DNA of 51,971 bases from Dyadobacter fermentans (GCF_019924045.1 NZ_JAHXBN010000038.1:1-51971), one strand, 5' to 3'; positions 1 to 8,244 are shown, counted from the stretch's first letter. A program made the numbers and translations. The notes: a model not told the origin generated them from the letters alone.

Positions 1-48
1 TTGAACTTGAAAACGCCTTCTGACATGCACAAGCTCAGTGTAGCCTGA
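1..48 (+). CDS. IS3-family transposase, C-terminal end only (partial)
   Basis: Sixteen codons in frame from base 1 encode LNLKTPSDMHKLSVA and then TGA. IS3-family integrase-core transposases commonly end with a segment of the form LNxxTPxxxH, in which the target-capture region closes the rve domain. The catalytic DDE residues lie upstream of the window. With so few residues this is a family-level guess, strengthened by the repeat-like terminus that follows within about 60 bases. Confidence 0.4.
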   Translation: MNLKTPSDMHKLSVA

Positions 49-110
49 AAGGGGAAGGAAGGAAAGAAAGAATCTAGTAATAATCTGTCCACTTTTTTCA
101 GGACAAGACA
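1..110 (+). mobile_element. Right end of an IS3-like insertion sequence (partial)
   Basis: The window opens inside a reading frame that ends at position 48 with a peptide resembling the C-terminus of IS3-type transposases (an LNLKTP motif followed by a histidine). About 40 bases later, positions 84-110 carry a sequence ending in GGACAAGACA that looks like a terminal inverted repeat: a pyrimidine-rich CCACTTTTTTC stretch followed by the GGACAAGACA end. The other end lies outside the window, so inverted-repeat pairing and the target duplication cannot be tested. The assignment rests on the combination of peptide end and repeat-like terminus. Family level is uncertain. Confidence 0.45.
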
Positions 111-161
111 GGGAGGACGGCGAAGCTGGGACGGTTGTTTTTAAAAACTAATGATTGAGAT

Positions 162-1022
162 ATGAAACGGGTTTTGTTGCTGCTGGTTTTTTGTGTGTTA
201 AGCATCGCTACGCGGGCGCAGGTGCCGGTGGAAAATTCGCTGCTTTGGGAAATCAGCGGTCGTGGGTTGGCGAAACCTTCGTATTTGTTTGGCACCATTC
301 ACCTTATTTGCCCAACTGATTTCTCCCTAAGTGATTCCCTGAAAAGTACGCTCTCGCGTACGCAGCAGGTGGCGCTCGAAATGGATATGGACGACCCGGG
401 CATGATGGCCGGGATGATGAAAACAATGAATATGACTGCCGGTAACGAGTTGAAAAAGCTCGTTACCGAGCAGGAATACCAGCGGCTCGACCGGTTTTTC
501 AAAGATTCGGTGCATGTGGGCTTGGCGATGTTCGAGCGGGCGAAGCCGTTCGTACTGATGGGGCCGCTGTTTAATACTGTGCTTGACTGTCAGCCGCAGT
601 CGTATGAAATGGCGCTGGTGGAGTTGGCAGGCAAGCAGAAGTCGGAGGTGATTGGGATTGAAACTTTGGAAGAACAAATGGCCATTTTCGATACGATCCC
701 TTATAAAGATCAGGCGAAAATGCTCCTGACGCTGATCGACAGCCTACCCTCCGCCCGGAAGGAATTTAAAAGCCTTGTGGCTCTTTATAAGGCACAAAAC
801 ATCAGCGAACTCTACGGAATGACACTAAAAAGCGAGTTCGGTATGGAAGGTAATGAAGAAGTAATGCTTTTCGACCGTAACCAGAAATGGATTCCCCGCA
901 TACGCAGGATAGCCAGCGCGAAGCCGACGTTTTTCGCAGTGGGAGCGGCGCACTTGGGAGGGGAAAAAGGGGTTATTGCTTTGTTGAGGAAGGAAGGATT
1001 TGTGGTGCGGGCGGTGAGGTAA
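162..1022 (+). CDS. TraB/GumN family secreted protein
   Basis: The 286-residue protein has an N-terminal signal peptide of about 20 residues ending in TRAQ. The TraB/GumN hallmarks follow: a GTIH motif at about residues 44-47 in the context YLFGTIHL, an acidic EMDMDD stretch near residue 73, and a C-terminal GAAHLGGEKGV segment near residue 261. The family is related to the Tiki/EreA/PrgY metalloprotease fold, in which the two GxxH motifs are thought to bind metal. The protein is expected in the periplasm or outer envelope. Its substrate is unknown. It stands alone between the IS end and a DUF6934 gene, with no clear TAnnTTTG box upstream. Confidence 0.85.
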   Translation: MKRVLLLLVFCVLSIATRAQVPVENSLLWEISGRGLAKPSYLFGTIHLICPTDFSLSDSLKSTLSRTQQVALEMDMDDPGMMAGMMKTMNMTAGNELKKLVTEQEYQRLDRFFKDSVHVGLAMFERAKPFVLMGPLFNTVLDCQPQSYEMALVELAGKQKSEVIGIETLEEQMAIFDTIPYKDQAKMLLTLIDSLPSARKEFKSLVALYKAQNISELYGMTLKSEFGMEGNEEVMLFDRNQKWIPRIRRIASAKPTFFAVGAAHLGGEKGVIALLRKEGFVVRAVR

Positions 1023-1151
1023 TAGGGTAATCGTTCGTTGGTAATTGGTAGCAAGCCGTTTGTGAATTGGTGTTGGGTTGTAATGGATTATCAGTGGATT
1101 AGAGGCTAAATTACTAGCCGAAAACCGTATTCTTTAACACAAACTCACACT

Positions 1152-1595
1152 ATGAATCAGGAGACGTATGACCTGAACATTGATGAAGATTGCCATATTT
1201 TTAGATTTGTCAGCGAAGGTCCGCGTGGAGAAATTCAGAAGATAATCGTTTTCAGGCAACTTTCTGGAATTGACAATTACTACAATCTTTCTTTCGGAGA
1301 TTGGAATGAAATAATGCAAAAGGTCGACGATACGGCGGTTTCGAATAACCTGGACACGTTGAAAATTCTTAGGACTGTGGCTTCTGCGGTTGAATCCTTT
1401 CTAAAAGAGCGGCCAGGTGCTATAATTTTTGCGTCGGGTAGTACTGCTGCCCGCAACAGATTGTATAGAATGAGCATTGTGAGGTATTGGGACGAAATCA
1501 ATAGCCGTTTTATTATTCGCGGGAGTCGCAACAAAAAATGGCAGCCTTTCAAAAAGACTGCTAATTATGATGCATTCATATTGTTTTACAAATAG
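1152..1595 (+). CDS. DUF6934 family protein
   Basis: The 147-residue soluble protein has no signal peptide or membrane segment. Its layout matches my memory of DUF6934, a Bacteroidota-restricted family: an opening strand HIFRFVSEGPRGEI, a YNLSFGDW segment near residue 50, the TLKILRTVASAV helix, and a basic SGSTAARNRLYRM motif near residue 100. The function is not established. A 63-codon gene begins 29 bases after its stop on the same strand, so the two are probably co-transcribed. Such a pairing is compatible with a small two-gene accessory module, for example toxin-antitoxin-like, but nothing in the sequence proves this. Confidence 0.7.
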   Translation: MNQETYDLNIDEDCHIFRFVSEGPRGEIQKIIVFRQLSGIDNYYNLSFGDWNEIMQKVDDTAVSNNLDTLKILRTVASAVESFLKERPGAIIFASGSTAARNRLYRMSIVRYWDEINSRFIIRGSRNKKWQPFKKTANYDAFILFYK

Positions 1596-1624
1596 CAACA
1601 TTAGTTGGTGAAAAAATTGTGGTT

Positions 1625-1816
1625 ATGAAGAATGAACAAAGCCAGACCCTGGAAGAACCAGCCCAAAATGTATTTAGTCCACTACCAGATTTATCTGAAG
1701 ATCCTTTTTTGTTGAGAAAGGAGAAGGCGGCGATTGAGTTTTTAATGAAGAATCCTATCCCCAGGCATTTGCTTCCTAAAAAGAAGAAACAGGCTGCTGG
1801 CCCCTCAAAACGCTGA
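1625..1816 (+). CDS. Small hypothetical protein downstream of DUF6934
   Basis: The 63-residue charged protein can start at ATG 1625 or at GTG 1619 two codons earlier; the ATG is preferred. It is acidic and proline-containing in the N-terminal half and ends in a basic tail (LPKKKKQAAGPSKR). No domain is recognised and there is no membrane segment. It lies 29 bases after the DUF6934 gene, and its 3' end overlaps the convergent nuoN stop by 12 bases. Its reality is supported by operon position and biased composition only. Confidence 0.5.
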   Translation: MKNEQSQTLEEPAQNVFSPLPDLSEDPFLLRKEKAAIEFLMKNPIPRHLLPKKKKQAAGPSKR

Positions 1817-3301
1817 AATCCACCGCGTCAGCCACTCCGGGCTGAAAAACAGCATCAATAACGCAACCAGAAATAATCCGGCAACCAACTTGCCGGAGGC
1901 GCTATTGTTTGTGCTAACCGCTTCGGCCCTAACCGTTTTGAAAAACAGTAGATAAGGCAACCTCATATAATAGGCGAGAGAAATGGCTGCATTGAGGATG
2001 CCGCCGACGAGCAGCCACAGCATCCAGGTAAGTCCCTGATCGTGGTAGCTTTCCCAAAGCGCTGAGAATACAAGTAATTTGGAAGTAAAACCGCCGGTAG
2101 GGGGTAAGCCTGCCAACGCGACCATCACGACGGTCAGAATGCCGGAAATCCAGACGTAGTTTCGCCCAAGCCCTTCGTAATCTCTGAGTTGAGTTTCTTG
2201 TCTTGGTTGTAAAAGATCGACTAGGAAGAAGGCGGCAAGGTTGATGACCAAATACGCAGCAGTGTAAAATACGGCTGCCTCGAAGCCGAAACGACTGTAT
2301 GCCGCAATGCCAACCAGCAGGTAACCAGCTTGGGCAATGGACGAATAGGCGAGCAAACGGCGTGCATTACTTTGCCAAAGGGCAGCCACATTGCCGATCG
2401 TCATGCTGATCAATGCGATGCCTCCTAAAACGGGGAAATATTGGGCCGGTAATATACCTGCCAGGCGCATGAGTACCAGGATAACGGCCGCTTTGGGCGC
2501 CACGGAGAGAAATGACACAAGAGGTGTGGGGGCTGCTTCGTAAACGTCCGGCGTCCAGATATGAAACGGGACGAGGGAAAGTTTGAAAAGCAATCCGGCG
2601 AGAGTCAGTACAATGGTGACCGTTACGACAAGGTCGGAGTTGTTGGTGAGGGCGACGGTCATGGCGTCGTTCGTGATGTCGAGCGTGCCCGTGAGGCCGT
2701 AAATGAGCGAAATGCCATAAAGCATAACAGCCGAACTGGCGGTTCCGAAAAGCAGGTATTTGATGCCTCCCTCGGCCGCTTTTTTGTAGGGTGATAATGC
2801 TACCAACAGGTAAGAGCTGATGGAAATCAATTCCAGCGAGAGATAAATAGACAGCAGGTGTGTGGACATTGTCAGCAAATGCATGCCCGCCACAGCGGCG
2901 ATCAGTAATGCGTGGTATTCGGCAGGGAAATCGTATCTTAAAATGCGGACATGCAGCAATGTGATTATCCAGGCCAACGTGATCAGGATTTTGAAAAACA
3001 CGGCCTGCCTGTCGAGGAATAGCAACGGTTGAAACCTGAACGACGGCTCTGAGTTCCATTGACCGATAACCAGCAATAAGGTGACCAAACTCCCGGCGAG
3101 CGCTACATTCAGCAAATAGGACGTTGTTTTTTCTTTGCCGAAGCGTTTGTTAAAAATCAGTTCGGTGAGCAGGAACAGACAAAAGAATAAAGCCAGAAAA
3201 ATTTCAGGGATGATTCCGCCGAGGCTCTGGCGTATATGTATGAGCTGGTCGTTGATGTCCAAGAGAGCAGGTACAATTTTTGTGCAAAAGTACGTAAACA
3301 A
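1805..3301 (-). CDS. nuoN: NADH-quinone oxidoreductase subunit N
   Basis: The 498-residue polytopic protein has about 13-14 hydrophobic segments. It belongs to the Mrp-antiporter-like subunits of complex I (NuoL/M/N): helix-breaking and proton-path segments include SLELISISSYLLVAL, FKLSLVPFHIWTPDVYEAAP and AGLPPTGGFTSKL. NuoN sits in the membrane arm and couples quinone reduction to proton pumping. The frame has no early ATG; the longest version starts at TTG 3301, and another TTG lies at 3262. A TACTTTTG box at 3292-3285 falls inside the longest version, so the shorter start is possible. It is alone here: no other nuo gene is in the window, and the upstream neighbour is divergent. Confidence 0.92.
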   Translation of the reverse strand: MFTYFCTKIVPALLDINDQLIHIRQSLGGIIPEIFLALFFCLFLLTELIFNKRFGKEKTTSYLLNVALAGSLVTLLLVIGQWNSEPSFRFQPLLFLDRQAVFFKILITLAWIITLLHVRILRYDFPAEYHALLIAAVAGMHLLTMSTHLLSIYLSLELISISSYLLVALSPYKKAAEGGIKYLLFGTASSAVMLYGISLIYGLTGTLDITNDAMTVALTNNSDLVVTVTIVLTLAGLLFKLSLVPFHIWTPDVYEAAPTPLVSFLSVAPKAAVILVLMRLAGILPAQYFPVLGGIALISMTIGNVAALWQSNARRLLAYSSIAQAGYLLVGIAAYSRFGFEAAVFYTAAYLVINLAAFFLVDLLQPRQETQLRDYEGLGRNYVWISGILTVVMVALAGLPPTGGFTSKLLVFSALWESYHDQGLTWMLWLLVGGILNAAISLAYYMRLPYLLFFKTVRAEAVSTNNSASGKLVAGLFLVALLMLFFSPEWLTRWISAF

Positions 3302-3344
3302 CGGCTTCCAAACCTCGAACTTATCAAATTAACCAACTTAAATC

Positions 3345-4010
3345 ATGAAATATCTGCTAAGAATTTTCCCGCTGGCATTCTGCCTCATGTGCATTCAGGC
3401 GCACGCGCAGGATTCAACGGGACTGGCGGGAACGCCTTATCAGGAAACACAACCGGCTGCCGGGGAAAAGTCCCCCTACCTTTTGAAAGAATGGTATTCG
3501 GGGGCGGTCCGTACCAACGACGACCGCGTCCATGACGGTGTCCAGCTCCGGTACGATTATCAAAAAGACGAAATAGAATACAAAGTAGGTTCGAACCTGT
3601 ATCGCGTTGCATCAGGTGTGGCGGAGTTCACCATACCGAGCGGTGTCGAGTTGTATACATTCAGAAGTGGTTATCCTGCGGCAGGTAATTACACCGAAAA
3701 GAGTTTTTACCGCGTGCTTTACGACGGCAACACGAAGCTTTTGAAAAAATATACTAACCCTATAAAAGTAGAAAAGGCCAGCGCCACAAGGGAAATGGAC
3801 GCTGGCGCAAAGTTGTATTTGTTGAAGGATGATAAGATGAATCCGGTTCAGCTTGAAAACCGCAACAGTTTCCTTAAACTGTTGACCGACGAAAGGAACA
3901 AGCTGAATTACGTAATCAAAGAACAACAGCTCGATTTCGCCGGTGAGGATGACCTGATTCGCCTGCTGGAAGAATACGATTCCTACAAAGCCGGACGGGG
4001 AGGTAACTAG
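3345..4010 (+). CDS. Secreted hypothetical protein
   Basis: The 221-residue protein has a clear signal peptide (hydrophobic core about residues 4-18, ending AHAQ). The mature part begins with a low-complexity proline and glutamine linker and continues with a mixed strand region rich in Tyr and Lys (RYDYQKDEIEYKVGSNLYRV). It ends in a charged, helix-prone segment (LENRNSFLKLLTDERNKLNYVI). No family is recognised. It is divergent from nuoN across a 43-base gap and convergent with the phosphatase-fold gene, whose stop lies one base beyond its own. A periplasmic or surface location is inferred from the signal peptide only. Confidence 0.75.
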   Translation: MKYLLRIFPLAFCLMCIQAHAQDSTGLAGTPYQETQPAAGEKSPYLLKEWYSGAVRTNDDRVHDGVQLRYDYQKDEIEYKVGSNLYRVASGVAEFTIPSGVELYTFRSGYPAAGNYTEKSFYRVLYDGNTKLLKKYTNPIKVEKASATREMDAGAKLYLLKDDKMNPVQLENRNSFLKLLTDERNKLNYVIKEQQLDFAGEDDLIRLLEEYDSYKAGRGGN

Positions 4011-4011
4011 C

Positions 4012-5256
4012 TTATTTTTCCACAATCCAACGGTTCACACTGTTGTATTTCCCCTCTAAAACGATCTTGAAAAAGCCGGAAGGATATTTAGAAATATCTA
4101 TTTCGGCTTTTTCATTGGTAACATTCACTTCGTCCATCAGGTAGTAAAGGTCGCGACCGCCTTTTTCGAACTGATTGGTCGTGGCGAGCCAGATCTTCAC
4201 TTTCCCATCTTTTTCAACTGCCTTCCACGAAATATTCACCTTGCCTGCCGATTTCTGTAATTGCGACGCTGTAACCGAAAGTTTGCCCGTAAAAGGTATT
4301 CCGTCGACTTCGAATGCCTGCTCCTTCGGAATATTAATGTCCATATGCCGCGCCACGGTTGGAAAGATGTCAACTATGCCTGGTGTGCTTTTGAAATTTG
4401 GGTTCAGACCTTTCGCATTGGTAACAATCCAGGTGCTGCGCTCGCGGTCACTCTGGCCTCCGTGACCTTTGCCGGTTTTGGCGTCGCGGCCGTGATCGGT
4501 AGTGACTATCATCAGCCAGTCTTCGTTAAAACTCTTTTCACGATCGTTAATGGATTTCCAGATGCGCCCCATCTGGTCGTCCATCATCTGAATAGCTTTA
4601 TGGAATTGCTCGCTATCGCCGTATTTGTGACCCATATCGTCGGTATATTCGAGGTAAACCCACGACATGTCCGGTCCGTTATCGCGAATGTAGGTCGCTG
4701 CCTCATCCACCACTTTTTCATCGATTTGGTGAATGTATTCGCTCTGTTTATCGTGCTTGAAATGCACGGTATCGAGCTCGAAGCCGTCGAATGAGTAATC
4801 AATTTGCAGTTTGTCGGTTTGGGGCAGATTGGTACCTACGAGTTTGGTGCGGTTATCGAGCCAGGTCGAGAAAATGGCGGTTTGTTTCTGCGGGTATTGT
4901 TCTTCCAGGAAGCGAAAAAGCGTCCAGTAGTGGTAATTCGGGTCTTTAATATCATTATCCCAAACATTGTGTTTGTTTACCCAGGTGCCCGTGAGCAGGC
5001 TGTTGTAACCTACGGCCGAGATGGTGGGTGTTTGCGAGTACGTGCCTTTGCCTCCGCCCACGTGTGCGCGTGTGTAGCCGCCCACCTTCGCGATCGCGTC
5101 CAGGTGTGGGGTGGCGATTTTTTCCTTACTGTCGCTGGAAATGCCGTCCACGATCACAAAGACGACCTTTTTCGTTTTAGGGGCCTGCGAGAAGGCCTTA
5201 GGAGCAATGATAGTGGCCAATATTAGCCATGGCAGAAAGGAAAAACGGGTTTTCAT
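4012..5256 (-). CDS. Alkaline phosphatase family / phosphodiesterase-nucleotide pyrophosphatase-like protein
   Basis: The 414-residue protein has a signal peptide of about 24 residues (PKAFSQ). The alkaline phosphatase superfamily fold is visible: VIVDG with the first metal aspartate at residue 37, a nucleophile region QTPTISAVGYNSLLTG around residues 75-90, a TDDMGH motif supplying Asp and His, and TTDHGRD followed by GHGG further on. These supply the two-metal site of type I phosphodiesterases. The nucleophile is probably a Thr or Ser near residue 78. About 90 C-terminal residues form an extra strand-rich domain. The substrate cannot be inferred. A strong hairpin lies about 20 bases upstream of the start, separating it from the preceding gene. 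Confidence 0.85.
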   Translation of the reverse strand: MKTRFSFLPWLILATIIAPKAFSQAPKTKKVVFVIVDGISSDSKEKIATPHLDAIAKVGGYTRAHVGGGKGTYSQTPTISAVGYNSLLTGTWVNKHNVWDNDIKDPNYHYWTLFRFLEEQYPQKQTAIFSTWLDNRTKLVGTNLPQTDKLQIDYSFDGFELDTVHFKHDKQSEYIHQIDEKVVDEAATYIRDNGPDMSWVYLEYTDDMGHKYGDSEQFHKAIQMMDDQMGRIWKSINDREKSFNEDWLMIVTTDHGRDAKTGKGHGGQSDRERSTWIVTNAKGLNPNFKSTPGIVDIFPTVARHMDINIPKEQAFEVDGIPFTGKLSVTASQLQKSAGKVNISWKAVEKDGKVKIWLATTNQFEKGGRDLYYLMDEVNVTNEKAEIDISKYPSGFFKIVLEGKYNSVNRWIVEK

Positions 5257-5276
5257 AAATTGAATGACTGTTTAAT

Positions 5277-5325
5277 AAAAAATCCCTCAAATTAACGGCT
5301 AATTCGCCGAATTTGAGGGATTTTT
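5277..5325 (-). terminator. Bidirectional intrinsic terminator
   Basis: A 13-base-pair stem pairs 5281-5293 (AATCCCTCAAATT) perfectly with 5310-5322, and an inner CGGC/GCCG pair tops it. A-rich and T-rich flanks on both sides allow termination on either strand. On the minus strand it closes the transcript of the gene at 5369-5869 and lies just before the phosphatase-fold gene. Confidence 0.85.
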
Positions 5326-5368
5326 GGACTAAGAAATTATTATTAATTCAAAATTTCTTGCCCGTTTT

Positions 5369-5869
5369 TTATGGGCTTACCGGTTGCTCCGGTGCTGTGT
5401 CTGTTTTTTTCTTTTTGCCAAATGCATACACAATCCCGAAATGGCTTTTGAGCACGCCGCTATCGAATTTGTCCTTTACATACGGATTCAACTCTAATGC
5501 CAGCATAATGCGGCGGTTCATCGGAAGCGGCGCTATGCGTACGCCTACGTTCACCGAGTAGCCGTCGATCGTGATCAGGTCTGCATCGGCGTCTGCAATG
5601 CGATACAACGGATTGAGCCTGAGGCCACCGCCGATGTACCATTGCGCCACTTCGCCTCTTTTCAGGTTGATCATCGGAAGCAGGTCGATGCTCAGGCTGC
5701 TGAACAGCGAGTTGGTTTGCAGGCGTGTATCCAACCAGATCACCTTTTTCGCATTCGTGCTGACGGTCAGCAGGCTGCTCCAAGGGTAGTAACCCACCGT
5801 CGCCTGCGCCCGCAGTTTTCCCAAACTTGCCAGCAGCATCAGCGTCAGTACAAAAAGAACTCGTTTCAT
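5369..5869 (-). CDS. Outer-membrane beta-barrel-like secreted protein, unknown function
   Basis: The 166-residue protein has a signal peptide ending in KLRAQ near residue 22. The remainder alternates short amphipathic strands and turns (WYIGGGLRLNPLYRI, YSVNVGVRIAPL, MLALELNPYV), as small outer-membrane barrels do, and ends in a Lys/Pro-rich tail (GKKKKTDTAPEQPVSP). No named family is assigned with confidence; DUF3575-like proteins look similar. It starts 13 bases after the ffh stop, so it is probably the second gene of an ffh transcript closed by the hairpin at 5277-5325. Confidence 0.7.
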   Translation of the reverse strand: MKRVLFVLTLMLLASLGKLRAQATVGYYPWSSLLTVSTNAKKVIWLDTRLQTNSLFSSLSIDLLPMINLKRGEVAQWYIGGGLRLNPLYRIADADADLITIDGYSVNVGVRIAPLPMNRRIMLALELNPYVKDKFDSGVLKSHFGIVYAFGKKKKTDTAPEQPVSP

Positions 5870-5882
5870 CGAGGAGTGTTTA

Positions 5883-7205
5883 TTAGCGGCGCATCGCTTT
5901 TCCCAGCTTACCTGCCGCCTGCATGGTATTCATTTTTTTCATCATTTTCCGCATTTCATCAAACTGTTTGATCAGGTTGTTGACTTGCAGAATGGTCGTG
6001 CCGCTACCATTGGCAATGCGTTTTTTACGGCTTCCGTCTATAATATCCGGGTTTTCACGTTCCTTTTTGGTCATCGACTGGATGATCGCCTCGATAGGCT
6101 TGAACGATTCGTTGTCGATATCAAGGTTTTTAATGGCCGAGCCCATTCCGGGGATCATTCCGATGAGGTCTTTTACGTTACCCATCTTTTTGATCTGTTG
6201 CAATTGGCCGAGGAAGTCGTCAAAATCGAATTTGTTCTGACGCATTTTGGCATTGATGCGTTTCGCTTCGTCTTCGTCGAATGCCTGTTGGGCGCGTTCT
6301 ACGAGGGAGATCACGTCACCCATACCGAGAATCCGGCTTGCCATACGATCGGGATAGAAGGAGTCCAGTGCCTCCATTTTTTCCCCGGTACTGATGTATT
6401 TGATCGGTTTCTCCACCACCTGACGGATCGAAAGCGCCGCACCACCGCGGGCATCACCGTCGAGTTTCGTCAGAACGACGCCGTCGAAATCGAGTCTTTC
6501 ATTAAATGTCTTGGCCGTATTCACCGCATCCTGACCGGTCATGGAGTCCACTACGAAGAGGATTTCGGAAGGTTTTACGGAAGATTTAATGTCTTCCACC
6601 TCTTTCATCATCACCTCGTCCACCGCCAGGCGGCCCGCCGTATCGACGATCACGATCTTTTTGCCGGACTTTTTGGCGTGCGCTACGGCATTCTGCGCGA
6701 TGCTCACGGCATTCTTGTTTTCCGGTTCGGAATACACTTCTACGCCGATCTGCTCGCCGAGCACTTTCAGCTGGTCAATCGCCGCCGGGCGGTACACGTC
6801 GCAGGCAGTAAGAAGTACCTGGCGACCCTGTTTTTTAAGCAATGAAGCGAGTTTCCCGGAGAAAGTCGTTTTACCGGAACCTTGCAAACCCGCGATGAGG
6901 ATCACTGCCGGGTCGCCTTTGATATTAATACCCTCGGCATTGCCACCCATCAGTTCGGTCAGCTCCTCCTGCACGATTTTGACGAACATCTGTCCTGGCT
7001 CGACGGAAATCAGGATTTTTCTGTCGATGGCCTTTTCACGGATGCGGTCGGTAATTTCTTTGGCTACTTTGAAGTTAACATCAGCGTCGACCAATGCTTT
7101 GCGGACTTCCTTGGTAGTAGCGGCAACATTTATATCTGAAATCCTATCCTTTCCTTTTAGTGTGCGAAAGGCGTTATTAAGCTTGTCCTGTAAGTTTTCA
7201 AACAT
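5883..7205 (-). CDS. ffh: Signal recognition particle protein Ffh
   Basis: The 440-residue SRP54 GTPase binds signal sequences and 4.5S RNA and docks to FtsY for co-translational membrane targeting. The N domain (about residues 1-85) precedes the G domain, with P-loop GLQGSGKTTFSGKLA near residue 110, DTAGRL near 190 and TKLDGDARGG near 250. The M domain follows with the GMGSAIKNLD segment and a Met-rich C-terminus (MRKMMKKMNTMQAAGKLGKAMRR). The ATG at 7205 lies about 37 bases downstream of the start predicted from the TACCTTTG box at 7256-7249. Confidence 0.97.
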   Translation of the reverse strand: MFENLQDKLNNAFRTLKGKDRISDINVAATTKEVRKALVDADVNFKVAKEITDRIREKAIDRKILISVEPGQMFVKIVQEELTELMGGNAEGINIKGDPAVILIAGLQGSGKTTFSGKLASLLKKQGRQVLLTACDVYRPAAIDQLKVLGEQIGVEVYSEPENKNAVSIAQNAVAHAKKSGKKIVIVDTAGRLAVDEVMMKEVEDIKSSVKPSEILFVVDSMTGQDAVNTAKTFNERLDFDGVVLTKLDGDARGGAALSIRQVVEKPIKYISTGEKMEALDSFYPDRMASRILGMGDVISLVERAQQAFDEDEAKRINAKMRQNKFDFDDFLGQLQQIKKMGNVKDLIGMIPGMGSAIKNLDIDNESFKPIEAIIQSMTKKERENPDIIDGSRKKRIANGSGTTILQVNNLIKQFDEMRKMMKKMNTMQAAGKLGKAMRR

Positions 7206-7248
7206 GGAATAATATCTATGAATCTGAACCTGAATTTGAAATAAAACA

Positions 7249-7277
7249 CAAAGGTATAAATAAAATGAGGAGTACAG
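7249..7277 (-). promoter_or_regulatory. Candidate ffh promoter (CTG-N18-TACCTTTG)
   Basis: On the minus strand a perfect TAnnTTTG -7 box (TACCTTTG, 7256-7249) is preceded at 18 bases by CTG (7277-7275), one base off the Bacteroidota -33 TTG. The expected RNA start near 7242 gives a leader of about 37 bases before the ffh ATG. The -33 region lies inside the terminator stem of the upstream mscS-type gene. Confidence 0.55.
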
Positions 7278-7301
7278 GAAGGTTACCTCCCGTACTCCTC
7301 A
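7257..7301 (-). terminator. Intrinsic terminator after the MscS-type gene
   Basis: The 10-base arms TGAGGAGTAC (7266-7275) and GTACTCCTCA (7292-7301) are perfect inverted repeats around a partly paired AGGAAGG...CCTCCC centre. A T-rich run follows on the minus strand (ATTTTATTT). It lies 36 bases after the stop of the 7337-8149 gene. Confidence 0.8.
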
Positions 7302-7336
7302 ATATTCGGTTGGTTCGAAGTTCCGCTTCGGACCGA

Positions 7337-8149
7337 CTATTGCTTCACCGCGACGCTCAGTTCTGCCGGTTTTGGAGCCTGAATGCCGTCCAATGCGAAC
7401 TGGCGGCTAATGCCTTCGTGCACGTCGTAATAAGTTTCCCAGTAGGTCGCGCTAGGCGTCCACACGCGCACATCGAAGAAAATGGCGTTTTCGGTGAGTT
7501 TCGTCACCAGAATGTCGTGCTGTACATCTTTTAATGCGGTAGGGCAGGCGTCCACCACCTTCTGGACCGAGGCCCGGATTTTATCCACCCCGTTCTGGCT
7601 TCCCGCAGCGAATACCATATCGACGCGGATTTTACCTTTACCCGAGATATTGGTGATCGGCGACGTCGATAGTGCTCCGTTCGGGAGGATGATGGTCTTG
7701 TTATCGGGTGTTACCAGAATGGTATTGAAAATCTGCACACCTTCTACTGTTCCCGTAAAGCCCTGGGCATTGATGAGATCGCCTACGCGGTAGGGCTTGA
7801 AAATGAGGATCAATACTCCGCCCGCGAAATTCGCGAGGCTGCCTTGCAATGCTAAACCTACCGCCAGACCGGCCGCACCGAGTACTGCCACGAATGAGGA
7901 GGTTTCGATTCCGACAATGCCCGCAATACTCAGCAGCAGCATTACATTGAGCAAAACAACGATCAGTGAGCTGAGGAAAGGCTGCACATCACGGTCGACC
8001 TTGCGTTTTTCCATCACATTGGTGAGCATCGTACTGATTTTGCCCACAATGAAACGGCCGATGATAAATGCCAGCAGAGCGAGCAAAATCTTGCCGCCAT
8101 AGAGTGTTGCCAGCGTCCAGATCTGCGCTTTGATAATGTCAAAATTCAT
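7337..8149 (-). CDS. Small-conductance mechanosensitive channel, MscS family
   Basis: The 270-residue MscS-type channel opens on membrane tension to release solutes after hypo-osmotic shock. Three hydrophobic segments are seen at about residues 18-36, 57-80 and 85-118. The last is the pore helix with its Gly/Ala pattern (AVLGAAGLAVGLALQGSLANFAGG), followed by the conserved FKPYRVGD and the beta-domain signature GTVEGVQIFNTILVTPDNKTI. Length matches the minimal MscS class. It is a single gene with its own terminator; a weak TGACTTTG box with TTG at 19 bases lies upstream at 8244-8215. Confidence 0.93.
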   Translation of the reverse strand: MNFDIIKAQIWTLATLYGGKILLALLAFIIGRFIVGKISTMLTNVMEKRKVDRDVQPFLSSLIVVLLNVMLLLSIAGIVGIETSSFVAVLGAAGLAVGLALQGSLANFAGGVLILIFKPYRVGDLINAQGFTGTVEGVQIFNTILVTPDNKTIILPNGALSTSPITNISGKGKIRVDMVFAAGSQNGVDKIRASVQKVVDACPTALKDVQHDILVTKLTENAIFFDVRVWTPSATYWETYYDVHEGISRQFALDGIQAPKPAELSVAVKQ

Positions 8150-8214
8150 GTTGTAGAGGTTTTAATGAGATGTGATGTGTGAAACGTTTTGTGACTGCAA
8201 ATTGCATTCGGTTG

Positions 8215-8244
8215 CAAAGTCACTCATTCCGCGGACATTAGCAA
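8215..8244 (-). promoter_or_regulatory. Weak candidate promoter for the MscS-type gene
   Basis: TTG at 8244-8242 and TGACTTTG at 8222-8215 are separated by 19 bases on the minus strand. The -7 box has one mismatch to TAnnTTTG. The spacing agrees with better boxes elsewhere in the window. Nothing else was seen between 8150 and 8299. Confidence 0.3.

Noticed and set aside
2367..3059. Minus-strand 230-codon frame inside nuoN
   Set aside because: It is an out-of-frame shadow of nuoN with low-complexity Arg/His-rich translation.
5985..7212. Two plus-strand open frames (286 and 223 codons) opposite ffh
   Set aside because: Both are shadows of the ffh coding sequence with no family resemblance or promoter.
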